Assembly (NCBI RefSeq): GCF_000187895.1
Contig: NZ_DS990132.1
Span: 1-64,000, forward strand
DNA from: Phocaeicola plebeius DSM 17135
GTDB lineage: Bacteria > Bacteroidota > Bacteroidia > Bacteroidales > Bacteroidaceae
DNA length: 64,000 nucleotides
Reading direction: 5' to 3'
Shown here: positions 8,578 to 17,471 of the stretch, one piece after another
How positions within the stretch are numbered: position 1 is the stretch's first letter
Layout of the letters: each line of letters starts with the position of its first letter
Program-made: the position numbers and the translations under genes
The notes under the pieces: generated by a model
What the model saw: only the letters and a program-made list of their open reading frames with translations
What the model was told of the DNA's origin: nothing
Databases searched by the model: none

Positions 8578-9603
8578 CTAACGGATGTTTCTCTTGTTCA
8601 GTGCCTGCTGGTAACGGCGGGCATTGGCCTGATGCTCAGCAAAGGTAGCGGCGAAATTGTGCGTGCCCGAGAAATCTTCTTTGGCGCACATGTAGAGGTA
8701 ATCATGCTGTGCATGATTCAATACGCTTTCTATTCCCTGAATGGAAGCAATGCGGATAGGGCCGGGAGGAAGCCCTGCGTGCTTGTAAGTGTTGTAAGGA
8801 CTTTCTACCTCCAGGTGTTTGTGCAGAATACGTCGCAGTCCGAATTCTTGCAGGCTGAATTTGATGGTCGGATCGGCCTGAAGTGGCATTCCCGCTTGTA
8901 GACGGTTCAGATAGAGTTCTGCCACCATCGGCATCTCACTCTTGTTGGCTGTTTCTTCTTCCACGATGGAGGCCAGTGTGCTGACTTCTACCGGAGTCAG
9001 TCCGCAGGCTTGGGCTTTGTCCTTTCGTTCCTGTGTCCAGAAACGTTCATATTCTTTTTTCATTCGTTGGATAAAGGCTTTTGCATCCGTATTCCAATAG
9101 GCTTCATACGTGTTCGGGATGAACAGCGCAGGCATCGTTTCAAGACTAAAACCTAATGAAGCACAGAAAGCACTGTCACCGACAAGTCGGGCAAACTCCG
9201 TAGAATCGGGCATGAGTTGACGGTCCAGCGAGCGTGTCAGACGTGCCAGGGTCCGCACACTGGGGATAACCACTTTGACCGGAGTCTGATGTCCACTGCT
9301 CAGGCGGCGGAATAAGGTCAGTGTATTGATGGATGCATCAAACCGATAGGCTCCGGTATGAATTTGCTGGTCGTATTTTTTGAGACGAGCCAGCATTTTG
9401 AATCCTGTCATATGCGTGGCATTCAAATCTCTTTGAAGTTTGACGTACACAGAGTCGGCTGTATCGTCTCCATCTATATAAATAAAGGTGGCTTTCTCTA
9501 TGCGGAGAGGGTGATTGAACAGCAAGGAAATAGTGCTGATTGCTCCTCCTAAAATTAGAATTGTGACAAGGGCACAAATAATGATTGTCTTTTTTGATTT
9601 CAT
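8578..9603 (-). CDS. mltG: Endolytic murein transglycosylase MltG (YceG-like)
   Basis: 341 residues. It cuts nascent glycan strands near the inner membrane and is thought to set strand length. There is one N-terminal membrane helix after MKSKKTI, then the YceG domain. The catalytic Glu lies in ASIVEEETANKSEM, followed by the conserved VAELYLNRLQAGMPLQADPT and the C-terminal YNTYKHAGLPPGPIRIASI. Length and motif order are normal for Bacteroidota. Confidence 0.94.
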   Translation of the reverse strand: MKSKKTIIICALVTILILGGAISTISLLFNHPLRIEKATFIYIDGDDTADSVYVKLQRDLNATHMTGFKMLARLKKYDQQIHTGAYRFDASINTLTLFRRLSSGHQTPVKVVIPSVRTLARLTRSLDRQLMPDSTEFARLVGDSAFCASLGFSLETMPALFIPNTYEAYWNTDAKAFIQRMKKEYERFWTQERKDKAQACGLTPVEVSTLASIVEEETANKSEMPMVAELYLNRLQAGMPLQADPTIKFSLQEFGLRRILHKHLEVESPYNTYKHAGLPPGPIRIASIQGIESVLNHAQHDYLYMCAKEDFSGTHNFAATFAEHQANARRYQQALNKRNIR

Positions 9604-9770
9604 CTGGTTTTAAATTTGGGCGTAAAAGTAGTAAGAAAACTTTATTTCTGCGGCAGTGAAGCGTCAGAATCTGATAAGGATGGATGTACATTTCATGTAA
9701 TTTTATGTAGAATGGTCAAATCTCCTCCTGAAAAATGTCAAATGTACACCCATTACATGGAAAATATTCC

Positions 9771-9778
9771 TACATTTG
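9771..9778 (+). promoter_or_regulatory. -7 promoter element for the GH51 gene
   Basis: TACATTTG matches TAnnTTTG exactly, 34 bases before the start codon. No clear -33 box. Confidence 0.55.
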
Positions 9779-9812
9779 TAAAGTGTGAAATAAACAAGTA
9801 AAATCAATAAGT

Positions 9813-11351
9813 ATGAAAAATGCAATTCTAGGGTTGGCTTTTTGTGCCGCAATGCCTTTATGCGCTCAGCAGAAGGCCACAGTGACTGTTCATCCGGAGC
9901 AGGGAAAACAAATCATCAATAAGGAAATTTATGGTCAGTTTGCCGAACACCTCGGTACATGTATCTATGGAGGTCTTTGGGTAGGAGAAGATTCTTCCAT
10001 ACCTAATATTAAAGGTTATCGTAAAGATGTGTTCGAAGCATTGAAAGACTTGAAAGTGCCTGTACTCCGCTGGCCGGGAGGATGCTTTGCCGATGAATAC
10101 CATTGGATGGACGGTATCGGTCCTCGTGAAAAACGTCCGCGTATGGTCAACAACAACTGGGGAGGAACCGTAGAAGATAACAGCTTCGGAACACACGAAT
10201 TCCTGAACTTGTGTGAAATGCTGGGCTGTGAACCCTACATCAGCGGAAACGTAGGTAGCGGTAGCGTGGAAGAAATGGCCAAGTGGGTAGAATATATGAC
10301 TTCTGAACAAGGAAGCCCGATGGCAAAATTGCGTCTGGAAAACGGACGTGAAAAACCGTGGAAAGTAAAATACTTCGGAGTGGGAAATGAAAGCTGGGGA
10401 TGCGGAGGTAGCATGCGTCCGGAATACTATGCCGATTTGTATCGCCGTTATTCTACTTATTGCCGTAACTACGATGGCAACCGCTTGTTCAAGATTGCCA
10501 GCGGTGCCAGCGATTATGACTATAACTGGACTGAAGTGTTGATGAAAAACGTAGGTCATCGCATGGACGGACTTTCTCTGCACTATTATACTGTGCTTGG
10601 ATGGAGTGGAAGCAAAGGTTCTGCTACGAAGTTCAACGACGAAGATTATTATTGGACGATGGGAAAATGCCGCGAAATTGAAGATGTGCTCAAGCGTCAC
10701 ATTGCCATTATGGACAAATATGACCCGAAAAAGCAGATTGGCTTGATGGTAGACGAATGGGGAACCTGGTGGGATGAAGAACCGGGTACTATCAGCGGTC
10801 ATCTTTACCAGCAGAATACCTTGCGCGATGCCTTCGTGGCTTCTTTGAGTCTGGATATCTTCCATAAATATACCGACCGAGTTAAAATGACCAACATTGC
10901 TCAGGTGGTAAATGTATTGCAGTCTATGATTCTGACCAAAGAAGACAAGATGGTGCTGACTCCGACTTACTATGTGTTCAAGATGTATAACGTACATCAG
11001 GATGCCACTTATCTGCCGCTCGATTTGCAGTGCGAACGTAAGATTGTACGCGACAACCGTATCGTACCGATGGTAAGTGCGACTGCTTCACGTGATAAAT
11101 CAGGAGCTATTCATGTGTCACTTTCTAACGTAGATCTGGAAGAGTCACAGGAAATCACATTGACGTTGGGTGATGTAAAGGCTAAATCGGTAAGCGGACA
11201 GATTCTGACATCTGAAAAGATTGACGATTACAATACGTTTGAACAGCCTGACCTGGTGAAATTGGCCGACTTCAAAGGCGCTAAATTGACAAAGAATGGA
11301 CTTGTAGTGAAATTGCCTGCAAAATCAATTGTTACATTGGAAATTAAATAG
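9813..11351 (+). CDS. GH51 alpha-L-arabinofuranosidase
   Basis: 512 residues with a cleavable signal peptide (ends near PLCAQQ), so periplasmic or secreted. GH51 enzymes release arabinofuranose from arabinan and arabinoxylan. Seen: [24 protein letters not shown], the acid/base Glu in [10 protein letters not shown], and the nucleophile Glu in [14 protein letters not shown], followed by the C-terminal beta-sandwich region. It stands alone, with no SusC/SusD pair or transporter nearby, so it is not part of a visible polysaccharide utilisation locus. Confidence 0.95.
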   Translation: MKNAILGLAFCAAMPLCAQQKATVTVHPEQGKQIINKEIYGQFAEHLGTCIYGGLWVGEDSSIPNIKGYRKDVFEALKDLKVPVLRWPGGCFADEYHWMDGIGPREKRPRMVNNNWGGTVEDNSFGTHEFLNLCEMLGCEPYISGNVGSGSVEEMAKWVEYMTSEQGSPMAKLRLENGREKPWKVKYFGVGNESWGCGGSMRPEYYADLYRRYSTYCRNYDGNRLFKIASGASDYDYNWTEVLMKNVGHRMDGLSLHYYTVLGWSGSKGSATKFNDEDYYWTMGKCREIEDVLKRHIAIMDKYDPKKQIGLMVDEWGTWWDEEPGTISGHLYQQNTLRDAFVASLSLDIFHKYTDRVKMTNIAQVVNVLQSMILTKEDKMVLTPTYYVFKMYNVHQDATYLPLDLQCERKIVRDNRIVPMVSATASRDKSGAIHVSLSNVDLEESQEITLTLGDVKAKSVSGQILTSEKIDDYNTFEQPDLVKLADFKGAKLTKNGLVVKLPAKSIVTLEIK

Positions 11352-11416
11352 TATATTGCAGAATCTTCTTTGTTTGTAGAAAAGAAGAATTTGTAAATGC
11401 CATATAATCAGTAAAG

Positions 11417-11472
11417 TATCGCTTTCTGAAAATCAACCGTCCGTTAACGGATTTTGATTTCAGAAAGCGATA
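11417..11472. terminator. Long terminator hairpin after the GH51 gene
   Basis: TATCGCTTTCTGAAAATCAA pairs with TTGATTTCAGAAAGCGATA apart from one bulge, with an inner CCGT/ACGG stem, followed by a T-rich run. Confidence 0.85.
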
Positions 11473-11492
11473 TTTTTATTTTGTAATATGAA

Positions 11493-11541
11493 TGTAACAG
11501 GATGTTACATTTTCTTTAAGCGTATGACATCTGTTTGTAAC
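11493..11541 (+). promoter_or_regulatory. Candidate Pho-type operator upstream of the porin-pst locus
   Basis: TGTAAC (11493) and GTTACA (11504-11509) form a 6-bp inverted repeat with a 5-base centre. TGTAAC and TGTTAC also recur at a 10-base step, and a further TGTAAC is at 11536. A repeated site 50-100 bases before a phosphate locus is the expected place for PhoB-type control; the regulator is inferred, not shown. Confidence 0.45.
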
Positions 11542-11589
11542 ACTAATATGAGACCTTTGTGGTGTCAAAAAAATGAGTCTATAGGAAAA

Positions 11590-12591
11590 ATGAAAACAAA
11601 GAAAAGAATTTTATGTCTGTTAAGCATCTGGATGTGCACTATGGGTGCTGCCTTTGCAGATGGAGCACCTGAAGAACGGGCTCCGGGTGAGAAAAAAGGA
11701 GATGCCATCATTACCATATTTTCGGATGCGCATTCTGGTTTTGGTTCTGTCAATGATGACAGAGGGTTTAATCTGGACCGTGCCTATATTGGCTATCAGT
11801 ATGCTTTGCCTCACGGATTGCAGTTGAAGGCAGTACTTGATTTCGGTCAGTCAAAAGATGTAAACGACCATCAGCGCATCGGATATGTGAAAAATGCACA
11901 GATTACCTGGAAGCAAAACGGCTGGACGCTGAATGCCGGATTAATCACTACGACTCAATTTAAGGTTCAGGAAGATTTCTGGGGAAAACGTTACGTGATG
12001 AAATCTTTCCAGGATGAATATAAGTTCGGCAGCAGTGCGGACTTGGGAGTTTCAGTAGCCTATAAATTTAACAAGGTGGTTTCGGCCGATGTGATTGTGG
12101 CCAACGGAGAAGGATATAAAAAAGTACAGGTGAAAGACGGTTTGCAATATGGTGCCGGCGTGACACTGACTCCGGTTGAGGGCCTGACGGTACGTGCATA
12201 CGGTTCGTATAATGAATCAGTAGAAGAAGGGGAAAAAGGTATTACGAATCTGGCTGCTTTTGTCGGATATAAGCATACAGCCTTCTCGGTGGCAGCGGAA
12301 TACAACTACCAGACCAACACGAAATATGTGCCTGATTGTGATCAGGATGGTTTTTCGGTTTATGCGTCTGCACAGTTAAGCAAGAAAATAAGTCTGTTCG
12401 GCCGTTGGGACCTGCTTTCTTCAGAGAAAGACTGGAACAAGGATGCGGACGGTATGGCCGGAATGGTAGGTGCCGAATTTAAATTGGGCAAATACATCAA
12501 GTTAGCTCCTAACTTCCGGTTGTGGTCGCCGAAAACAGAAGGCGGCAAGAGAGCCAGTTATGTATACCTGAATGCTTCGTTTGCGATTTAA
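11590..12591 (+). CDS. Outer-membrane beta-barrel porin of the phosphate locus
   Basis: 333 residues from ATG 11590, preceded by ATAGGAAAA; the open frame extends 34 codons upstream but a signal peptide (cut near AFA/DG) begins only here. The mature part alternates short hydrophobic and polar strands, has Gly/Tyr/Asn-rich turns, and ends in YLNASFAI, an aromatic-rich C-terminal strand typical of outer-membrane barrels. It lies 47 bases before pstS in the same direction, so it is probably the outer-membrane entry channel for phosphate (by context, like OprP/OprO). Specificity is not shown. Confidence 0.75.
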   Translation: MKTKKRILCLLSIWMCTMGAAFADGAPEERAPGEKKGDAIITIFSDAHSGFGSVNDDRGFNLDRAYIGYQYALPHGLQLKAVLDFGQSKDVNDHQRIGYVKNAQITWKQNGWTLNAGLITTTQFKVQEDFWGKRYVMKSFQDEYKFGSSADLGVSVAYKFNKVVSADVIVANGEGYKKVQVKDGLQYGAGVTLTPVEGLTVRAYGSYNESVEEGEKGITNLAAFVGYKHTAFSVAAEYNYQTNTKYVPDCDQDGFSVYASAQLSKKISLFGRWDLLSSEKDWNKDADGMAGMVGAEFKLGKYIKLAPNFRLWSPKTEGGKRASYVYLNASFAI

Positions 12592-12638
12592 CTCAATGAA
12601 TAACATAGATTTGTAACTTATATTAAATGTATAACACA

Positions 12639-13697
12639 ATGAAAAAGTTTTATTTGCCTTTAATTGCTGGAGCGATGGCTTTGTCGTTTGCAGCGTGTGG
12701 TGGACAGAAATCAGCTAATGGTCGTGAATCAGTAGAACTGACAGGTGCAGGTGCTACATTCCCATTGCCATTTTATAATATGTCTTTCGAAAACTACAAT
12801 GCAACTTCTGGTGACAAGATTTCTTACGGTGGTATTGGTAGTGGCGGTGGTGTCCGCAACTTGAAAGACGGTATCGTAGACTTTGCAGGTAGCGATGCTT
12901 TCTTGAGCGACAAGGAAATGGCTGAAATGCAGCCGGTGGTACACATCCCGACTTGTATGGGAGCTGTCGTAATGGCTTACAACTTGCCGGATGTAGTTAA
13001 ACTGAATCTTTCTGGTGACGTGATTGCCGATATTTATGCAGGTAAGATTACAGACTGGAACGATGCACGTTTGCAGAAACTGAATCCGGATGTACAGTTG
13101 CCGGCAAAGAAAATCATTCTGGCATACCGTTCAGATGGTAGTGGAACAACTTTCATCTTTACAGACTATCTGTCAAAAGTAAGTGAAAACTGGAAAAACA
13201 CTTACGGTGCAGGTAAAACCGTGGATTTCCCGGTCGGACAGGCAGCCAAAGGTAATCCGGGCGTAGCAGGAATTATCGCACAGACTCCTTATTCATTAGG
13301 ATATATCGGTTCTGAATATGCTTTTGCTCAGAAGATTCCTTACGCAAGCGTATATAACAAGCGTGGTGAGCTGGTAGTACCTTCTACTGAAAGTATTTCA
13401 GCAGCTGCCGGTGACATTCCTCAGGATACTCGTTGTTCAATTACCGATGCGGATGCAGCAGGAGCTTATCCTATCAGCTGCTTCACCTGGTTGCTGATTT
13501 ACAAGGAACAGCACTATGCAGACCGTTCTATGGAACAGGCAAAAGCTACTTTGGATTTGATGCAATATATGTTGAGCGACAGCGTGCAGCAGACTACTGC
13601 TACCGTACACTATGCACCGCTGCCTAAGAAGGCTATCGAACAGAGCCTTCAGAACCTGAAAGCTGTGACATACGATGGACAGCCGATTCTTAAATAA
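12639..13697 (+). CDS. pstS: Phosphate ABC transporter substrate-binding lipoprotein
   Basis: 352 residues. The start at 12639 (MKKFYLPL) gives a proper lipoprotein signal with FAAC and the lipidated Cys at residue 20. Phosphate-binding motifs are visible: TGAGATFPLPFY near the mature N-terminus, a GGIGSGGGVRNL loop, FAGSDAFLSD, and YRSDGSGTTFIFTDYL. It captures periplasmic phosphate for PstCAB. First of the four Pst genes; pstC follows after 15 bases. Confidence 0.96.
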   Translation: MKKFYLPLIAGAMALSFAACGGQKSANGRESVELTGAGATFPLPFYNMSFENYNATSGDKISYGGIGSGGGVRNLKDGIVDFAGSDAFLSDKEMAEMQPVVHIPTCMGAVVMAYNLPDVVKLNLSGDVIADIYAGKITDWNDARLQKLNPDVQLPAKKIILAYRSDGSGTTFIFTDYLSKVSENWKNTYGAGKTVDFPVGQAAKGNPGVAGIIAQTPYSLGYIGSEYAFAQKIPYASVYNKRGELVVPSTESISAAAGDIPQDTRCSITDADAAGAYPISCFTWLLIYKEQHYADRSMEQAKATLDLMQYMLSDSVQQTTATVHYAPLPKKAIEQSLQNLKAVTYDGQPILK

Positions 13698-13712
13698 ATA
13701 AGACAATAAGTT

Positions 13713-14570
13713 ATGCAAGACAAACTGTTTAAAGTCTTACTTATCTTATCGGCTATTGTGATACCGGTCATTGGTGGGGGAATTATTTACTCCCTCACCG
13801 TTGACGCTTCCGGCGCTTTCGAGGAGTTTGGATTCTGGCATTTTATCTTCTCTGACGACTGGGTGACTACTGCCGGTAAAGAAAGTTATGGCGCTCTTCC
13901 TTTTATTACGGGTACACTGCTTACTACAGCACTGGCGTTGCTGATGTGTATTCCCTTTTCACTTCCTGTCGCACTGTTTACCGGTGAGTATTTCCGTGGA
14001 AAGAAAATTGCGGCCGTTCTGGGTACGGTGATTGATTTGCTGGCAGGTATTCCTTCCATTATCTATGGCTTGTGGGGCTTCTATGTACTTCGTACTGTGT
14101 TCATGCACTTGAACCTGTCTCCGCAGGGTTCCGGTATTCTGACTGCAGCGTTTGTGCTGGCCATCATGATTGTGCCGTATGCTGCTTCCTTGAGTGCCGA
14201 ATTCATCAAGATGGTACCTTCCGACCTGAAAGAAGGAGCTTATGCCATGGGGGCTACGCGTGCAGAGGTAATTAAGAGAGTGATATTCCCGATGGCGGGT
14301 TCCGGTATCTTTTCTGCCTATATTCTGGCTATCGGACGTGCGCTGGGTGAAACGATGACAGTGACCATGCTGATTGGAAATACCAACCAGATGCCGGACA
14401 CACTGCGTACCACGGGTAATACTATGGCCAGTATCATTGCAAACCAGTTTGGTGAAGCAGACGGTCTGAAACTGTCCTCATTGATTGCCATCGGTTTGTT
14501 GCTGTTCCTGATTACGGCCATCATTAATATTATCGGAAAGATTTTGATTCGTCGTGCCCGTCACGTGTAA
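13713..14570 (+). CDS. pstC: Phosphate ABC transporter permease PstC
   Basis: 285 residues with about six membrane helices and the EAA-type coupling loop (LKEGAYAMGATRAEVIKRVIF), where PstB docks. GRALGETMTVTMLIG is the conserved PstC/PstA segment lining the phosphate path. It partners PstA. The frame of pstA opens before this stop, but the likely pstA start is 22 bases beyond. Confidence 0.95.
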   Translation: MQDKLFKVLLILSAIVIPVIGGGIIYSLTVDASGAFEEFGFWHFIFSDDWVTTAGKESYGALPFITGTLLTTALALLMCIPFSLPVALFTGEYFRGKKIAAVLGTVIDLLAGIPSIIYGLWGFYVLRTVFMHLNLSPQGSGILTAAFVLAIMIVPYAASLSAEFIKMVPSDLKEGAYAMGATRAEVIKRVIFPMAGSGIFSAYILAIGRALGETMTVTMLIGNTNQMPDTLRTTGNTMASIIANQFGEADGLKLSSLIAIGLLLFLITAIINIIGKILIRRARHV

Positions 14571-14592
14571 TCTGCTAAAAAGATTTGTGCTT

Positions 14593-15462
14593 ATGTTATA
14601 TGGAAATAATATTAAGATACGTATCCTGAAAAGCCGCTTGCTTTATATTCTGGTTTGCGTATTGTCGGGTGTGACAGCGATTCCTTTGCTGGCGATTTTG
14701 GGAGAAGTATTGATCAAGGGTTGGAAACAGTTAGGCTGGTCGTTTCTCACCGAGGCTACTCCGAATGCCTATAAGGCGATGATGGCTGCTTCTGCCGGAG
14801 AAGCAATTCCGGGGGGAATTGCAAACGGAATTATCGGAACCTTCCTGATGCTTTTGCTGGCTGCTGTAGTCGCTATCCCGGTAGGAATTTTATGTGGTAT
14901 CTGTCTATCAGAATACAGAAAAAGCTGGTTTGCTGTGTTTGTCAGCTACCTGACCGACTTGCTTCAGGGTACTCCTTCCATTATTATCGGTATTATTACT
15001 TACATCTGGGTAGTTGTCCCGATGAAAGGTTATTCGGCTATTGCAGGAAGTGTGGCATTGTTTATCATGATGCTTCCGCTGATTATCCGTTCAACGGAAG
15101 AAACCATGAAGGTGCTTCCGGAAACCTTGAAAGAGGCCGGACTGGCATTGGGAGGTAGTTACTGGAGAGTAATGCTGAAAGTGATGGTGCCTTCTGCATT
15201 GGGCAGTATCTTTACCGGTATTTTGCTGGCCATCTCTCGTGTAGTCGGTGAAACAGCTCCGTTGATGTTTACTGCTCTGGGTGGAGCCGCTATCAGCTGG
15301 AACATGACCAAGCCTATGTCGGCTGTTCCTTTGCTTATCTGGGAGTTCTTCAACGACCCGAACTTGCAGAGCCTGATATGGGGAGCTTCTTTGTTCCTGT
15401 TGACTTTTGTGTTATGTCTGAATTTATTAGCTAAACGAATTGCAAAGAAATGGAAAATATAA
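14593..15462 (+). CDS. pstA: Phosphate ABC transporter permease PstA
   Basis: 289 residues from ATG 14593; 13 more codons are open upstream but would overlap pstC and are not family-like. Membrane helices run along the length, with the EAA loop TLKEAGLALGGSYWRVMLKV and the SRVVGETAPLMFTALGG signature of PstA. It overlaps pstB by 13 bases, indicating translational coupling. Confidence 0.95.
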   Translation: MLYGNNIKIRILKSRLLYILVCVLSGVTAIPLLAILGEVLIKGWKQLGWSFLTEATPNAYKAMMAASAGEAIPGGIANGIIGTFLMLLLAAVVAIPVGILCGICLSEYRKSWFAVFVSYLTDLLQGTPSIIIGIITYIWVVVPMKGYSAIAGSVALFIMMLPLIIRSTEETMKVLPETLKEAGLALGGSYWRVMLKVMVPSALGSIFTGILLAISRVVGETAPLMFTALGGAAISWNMTKPMSAVPLLIWEFFNDPNLQSLIWGASLFLLTFVLCLNLLAKRIAKKWKI

Positions 15463-16220
15463 AGGATCCGATTCTTCAAATAAAAGATGTGTGTATATCA
15501 TATACCAGCGACGTAATGGCTGTAAAGCATGTGTCGGCTGATATTGAAAAAAATACGATTACGGCCATCATGGGGCCTTCTGGATGTGGAAAGAGTACGC
15601 TGCTGCGTGCCGTGAACCGCATGCATGAGTTGTACAAGAATATCCGTGTGACGGGAGAAATTTTACTGAATGGTGAAAATGTGCTTCAGATGCACCCGAT
15701 GGAAGAACGTCGTCGCATCGGTATGGTGTTCCAGCGTCCGAATCCGTTCCCGACCATGAATATTTACGACAATGTGTTGGCCGGATATATCCTGAACGGT
15801 ATTCATCTGTCAAAATCACAGAAAGATGAGATTGTAGAACGTAACTTGCGCAACGTATGTCTGTGGGATGAAGTGAAGGACTCGCTGACAAAGCGTGGTA
15901 CTTTCCTCTCTGGCGGACAGCAGCAGCGCTTATGTATTGCACGTTCTTTGGCACTTCAGCCGGATATATTGCTTATGGATGAGCCTACTTCAGCTCTTGA
16001 CCCGATTGCTACCAAGCACATTGAGGGATTGATGGACCAGCTGAAAAAAGAGGTGACCATCCTGATTGTGACTCACAATATGTCACAGGCCATGCGTATC
16101 TCCGACCGTTCCATGTTCATGTATATGGGTGAACTGATAGAGTATGACAATACGGAGAAAATGTTTAAAGATCCGGCAGATGAACGTACAAGAGCTTATC
16201 TGACAGGAAAGATGGGGTAA
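15450..16220 (+). CDS. pstB: Phosphate ABC transporter ATPase PstB
   Basis: 256 residues. Walker A GPSGCGKST, Q-loop MVFQRPNPFP (PstB-specific), ABC signature LSGGQQQRLCIARSLA, Walker B ILLMDEPTSALDP and H-loop VTHNMSQA are all present and in order. It powers PstCA. A phoU gene often follows pstB in other bacteria but is not here; the operon ends in a strong hairpin. Confidence 0.97.
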   Translation: MENIKDPILQIKDVCISYTSDVMAVKHVSADIEKNTITAIMGPSGCGKSTLLRAVNRMHELYKNIRVTGEILLNGENVLQMHPMEERRRIGMVFQRPNPFPTMNIYDNVLAGYILNGIHLSKSQKDEIVERNLRNVCLWDEVKDSLTKRGTFLSGGQQQRLCIARSLALQPDILLMDEPTSALDPIATKHIEGLMDQLKKEVTILIVTHNMSQAMRISDRSMFMYMGELIEYDNTEKMFKDPADERTRAYLTGKMG

Positions 16221-16243
16221 CTGTCAGGGATGACAGGTAAAAA

Positions 16244-16275
16244 AAGGGGGCAGGCTGAAATCAGCAGGCCCCCTT
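16244..16275. terminator. Bidirectional terminator between pstB and the PfkB gene
   Basis: AAGGGGGC pairs with GCCCCCTT, with an inner GCTGA/TCAGC stem; A-run before and T-rich after. It lies between convergent genes. Confidence 0.85.
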
Positions 16276-16302
16276 GATTGTTATTTGTATGAAAAATTTG
16301 GG

Positions 16303-17208
16303 TTATTGGGCAACTAGTACTTCCGGCTTTTGTTTGTTGCTTTTCAAGATATGCCATACTTCTTCTTCTGTTCCGGAAAAAGGACCGGATTTCTCCAGCT
16401 TGATAGTAGACATGGCAGCTGCGAAACATCCTGCTTCTGCGTATGAAGCTCCTTTGTTTCGCATATAAAGATAACCAAGTACGTAGGTATCACCGCATCC
16501 GGTGGCATCTACTACTTCTTTAGGAGCGTATGCCGGAATCTTATAGAACTTTCCTTCTGCATAAATAAGTGAGCCAAGGCTTCCTAAAGTCAGCAGGACT
16601 TCTTTCACACCCCATTGAGCCAGTTGCTTTGCTGCTTTTTCAGGGTCTTTGAATCCCGTCAGCACTTCAGCTTCATGTTCATTGACTTTCAAAATATCAA
16701 TGTATTTCAGGGCTTTTTTCTTTTCATGCCAGTCTACAGGGAATACGTGCTCACCTTCCACTTTCCGGAGATAGCCTTGTGCGTCGACAGCCAATGTACC
16801 TTTCTGAGCCAACTCCTTTACTACTTCAAGTGGAAAGTCATCCGCCAGCAAACTTCCTAAATGGAAGATGTGTGCATTTTCATCTTTTAAAGCATCTGCA
16901 GTGAAAGGGTCAGCCTTAGCCAATACACGCTGGGAACGGTTGTCCTGATTCTCTTCGTATGTATTTTCAAAATATACGGTGTGACGGCTTGGCAGGACTT
17001 CTACTTGAAGCCCTTCTTTTCTCATTTCTTCAATAATGCCATATTCACTAGGAGCCACAGCAGTAACCAGCTTGTAGTTTTTGAAATCTTTCAGTCTGCG
17101 TATACCGTGTGAAAAGTAGTAAGAAGTGCCTCCCGGCATGTAAGTCGTTTGTTTTGGAGTTACAATTTTGTCTAATGTAATGTGTCCAATGCAACAAATA
17201 TCATTCAT
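16303..17208 (-). CDS. PfkB-family carbohydrate/nucleoside kinase
   Basis: 301 residues from MNDICCIGHITLDKIV (17208); 14 upstream codons are open but the family starts here. The PfkB fold is shown by the N-terminal GHITLDKI strand, the MPGGTSYYFSHGI substrate region, and the C-terminal signature DATGCGDTYVLGYL with the catalytic Asp. The substrate cannot be read from sequence. It is divergent from myo-inositol-phosphate synthase (263 bases between starts), so an inositol-related sugar is possible but only a guess. Confidence 0.88.
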   Translation of the reverse strand: MNDICCIGHITLDKIVTPKQTTYMPGGTSYYFSHGIRRLKDFKNYKLVTAVAPSEYGIIEEMRKEGLQVEVLPSRHTVYFENTYEENQDNRSQRVLAKADPFTADALKDENAHIFHLGSLLADDFPLEVVKELAQKGTLAVDAQGYLRKVEGEHVFPVDWHEKKKALKYIDILKVNEHEAEVLTGFKDPEKAAKQLAQWGVKEVLLTLGSLGSLIYAEGKFYKIPAYAPKEVVDATGCGDTYVLGYLYMRNKGASYAEAGCFAAAMSTIKLEKSGPFSGTEEEVWHILKSNKQKPEVLVAQ

Positions 17209-17364
17209 GTAGTTGAGTATTTCTTTAAATGCGTCTGCAAAGATACGCATTATTTTACTCTCTGATAAGTCGGTTAATGGCTTTTTCTTCTGAATTTATG
17301 GCTTATTTTTACTTATTAGCAAATAAAAAAGCTCATAAAAGCTTTATTGAATCAAACAAAGTCT

Positions 17365-17372
17365 TAACTTTG
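17365..17372 (+). promoter_or_regulatory. -7 promoter element for the inositol-phosphate synthase
   Basis: TAACTTTG matches TAnnTTTG exactly. It lies about 100 bases before the start codon, implying a leader of roughly 90 bases; no named riboswitch is recognised in it. Confidence 0.5.
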
Positions 17373-17471
17373 AACAGTTTGTTCCTGCTCTTTGGGATAG
17401 ATTTTTGAAAAAGACTGAGTTCCAAAGGCAAGAATTAATGTAAAGTTACTAGGAGAAAAAGAAATTTAGAA

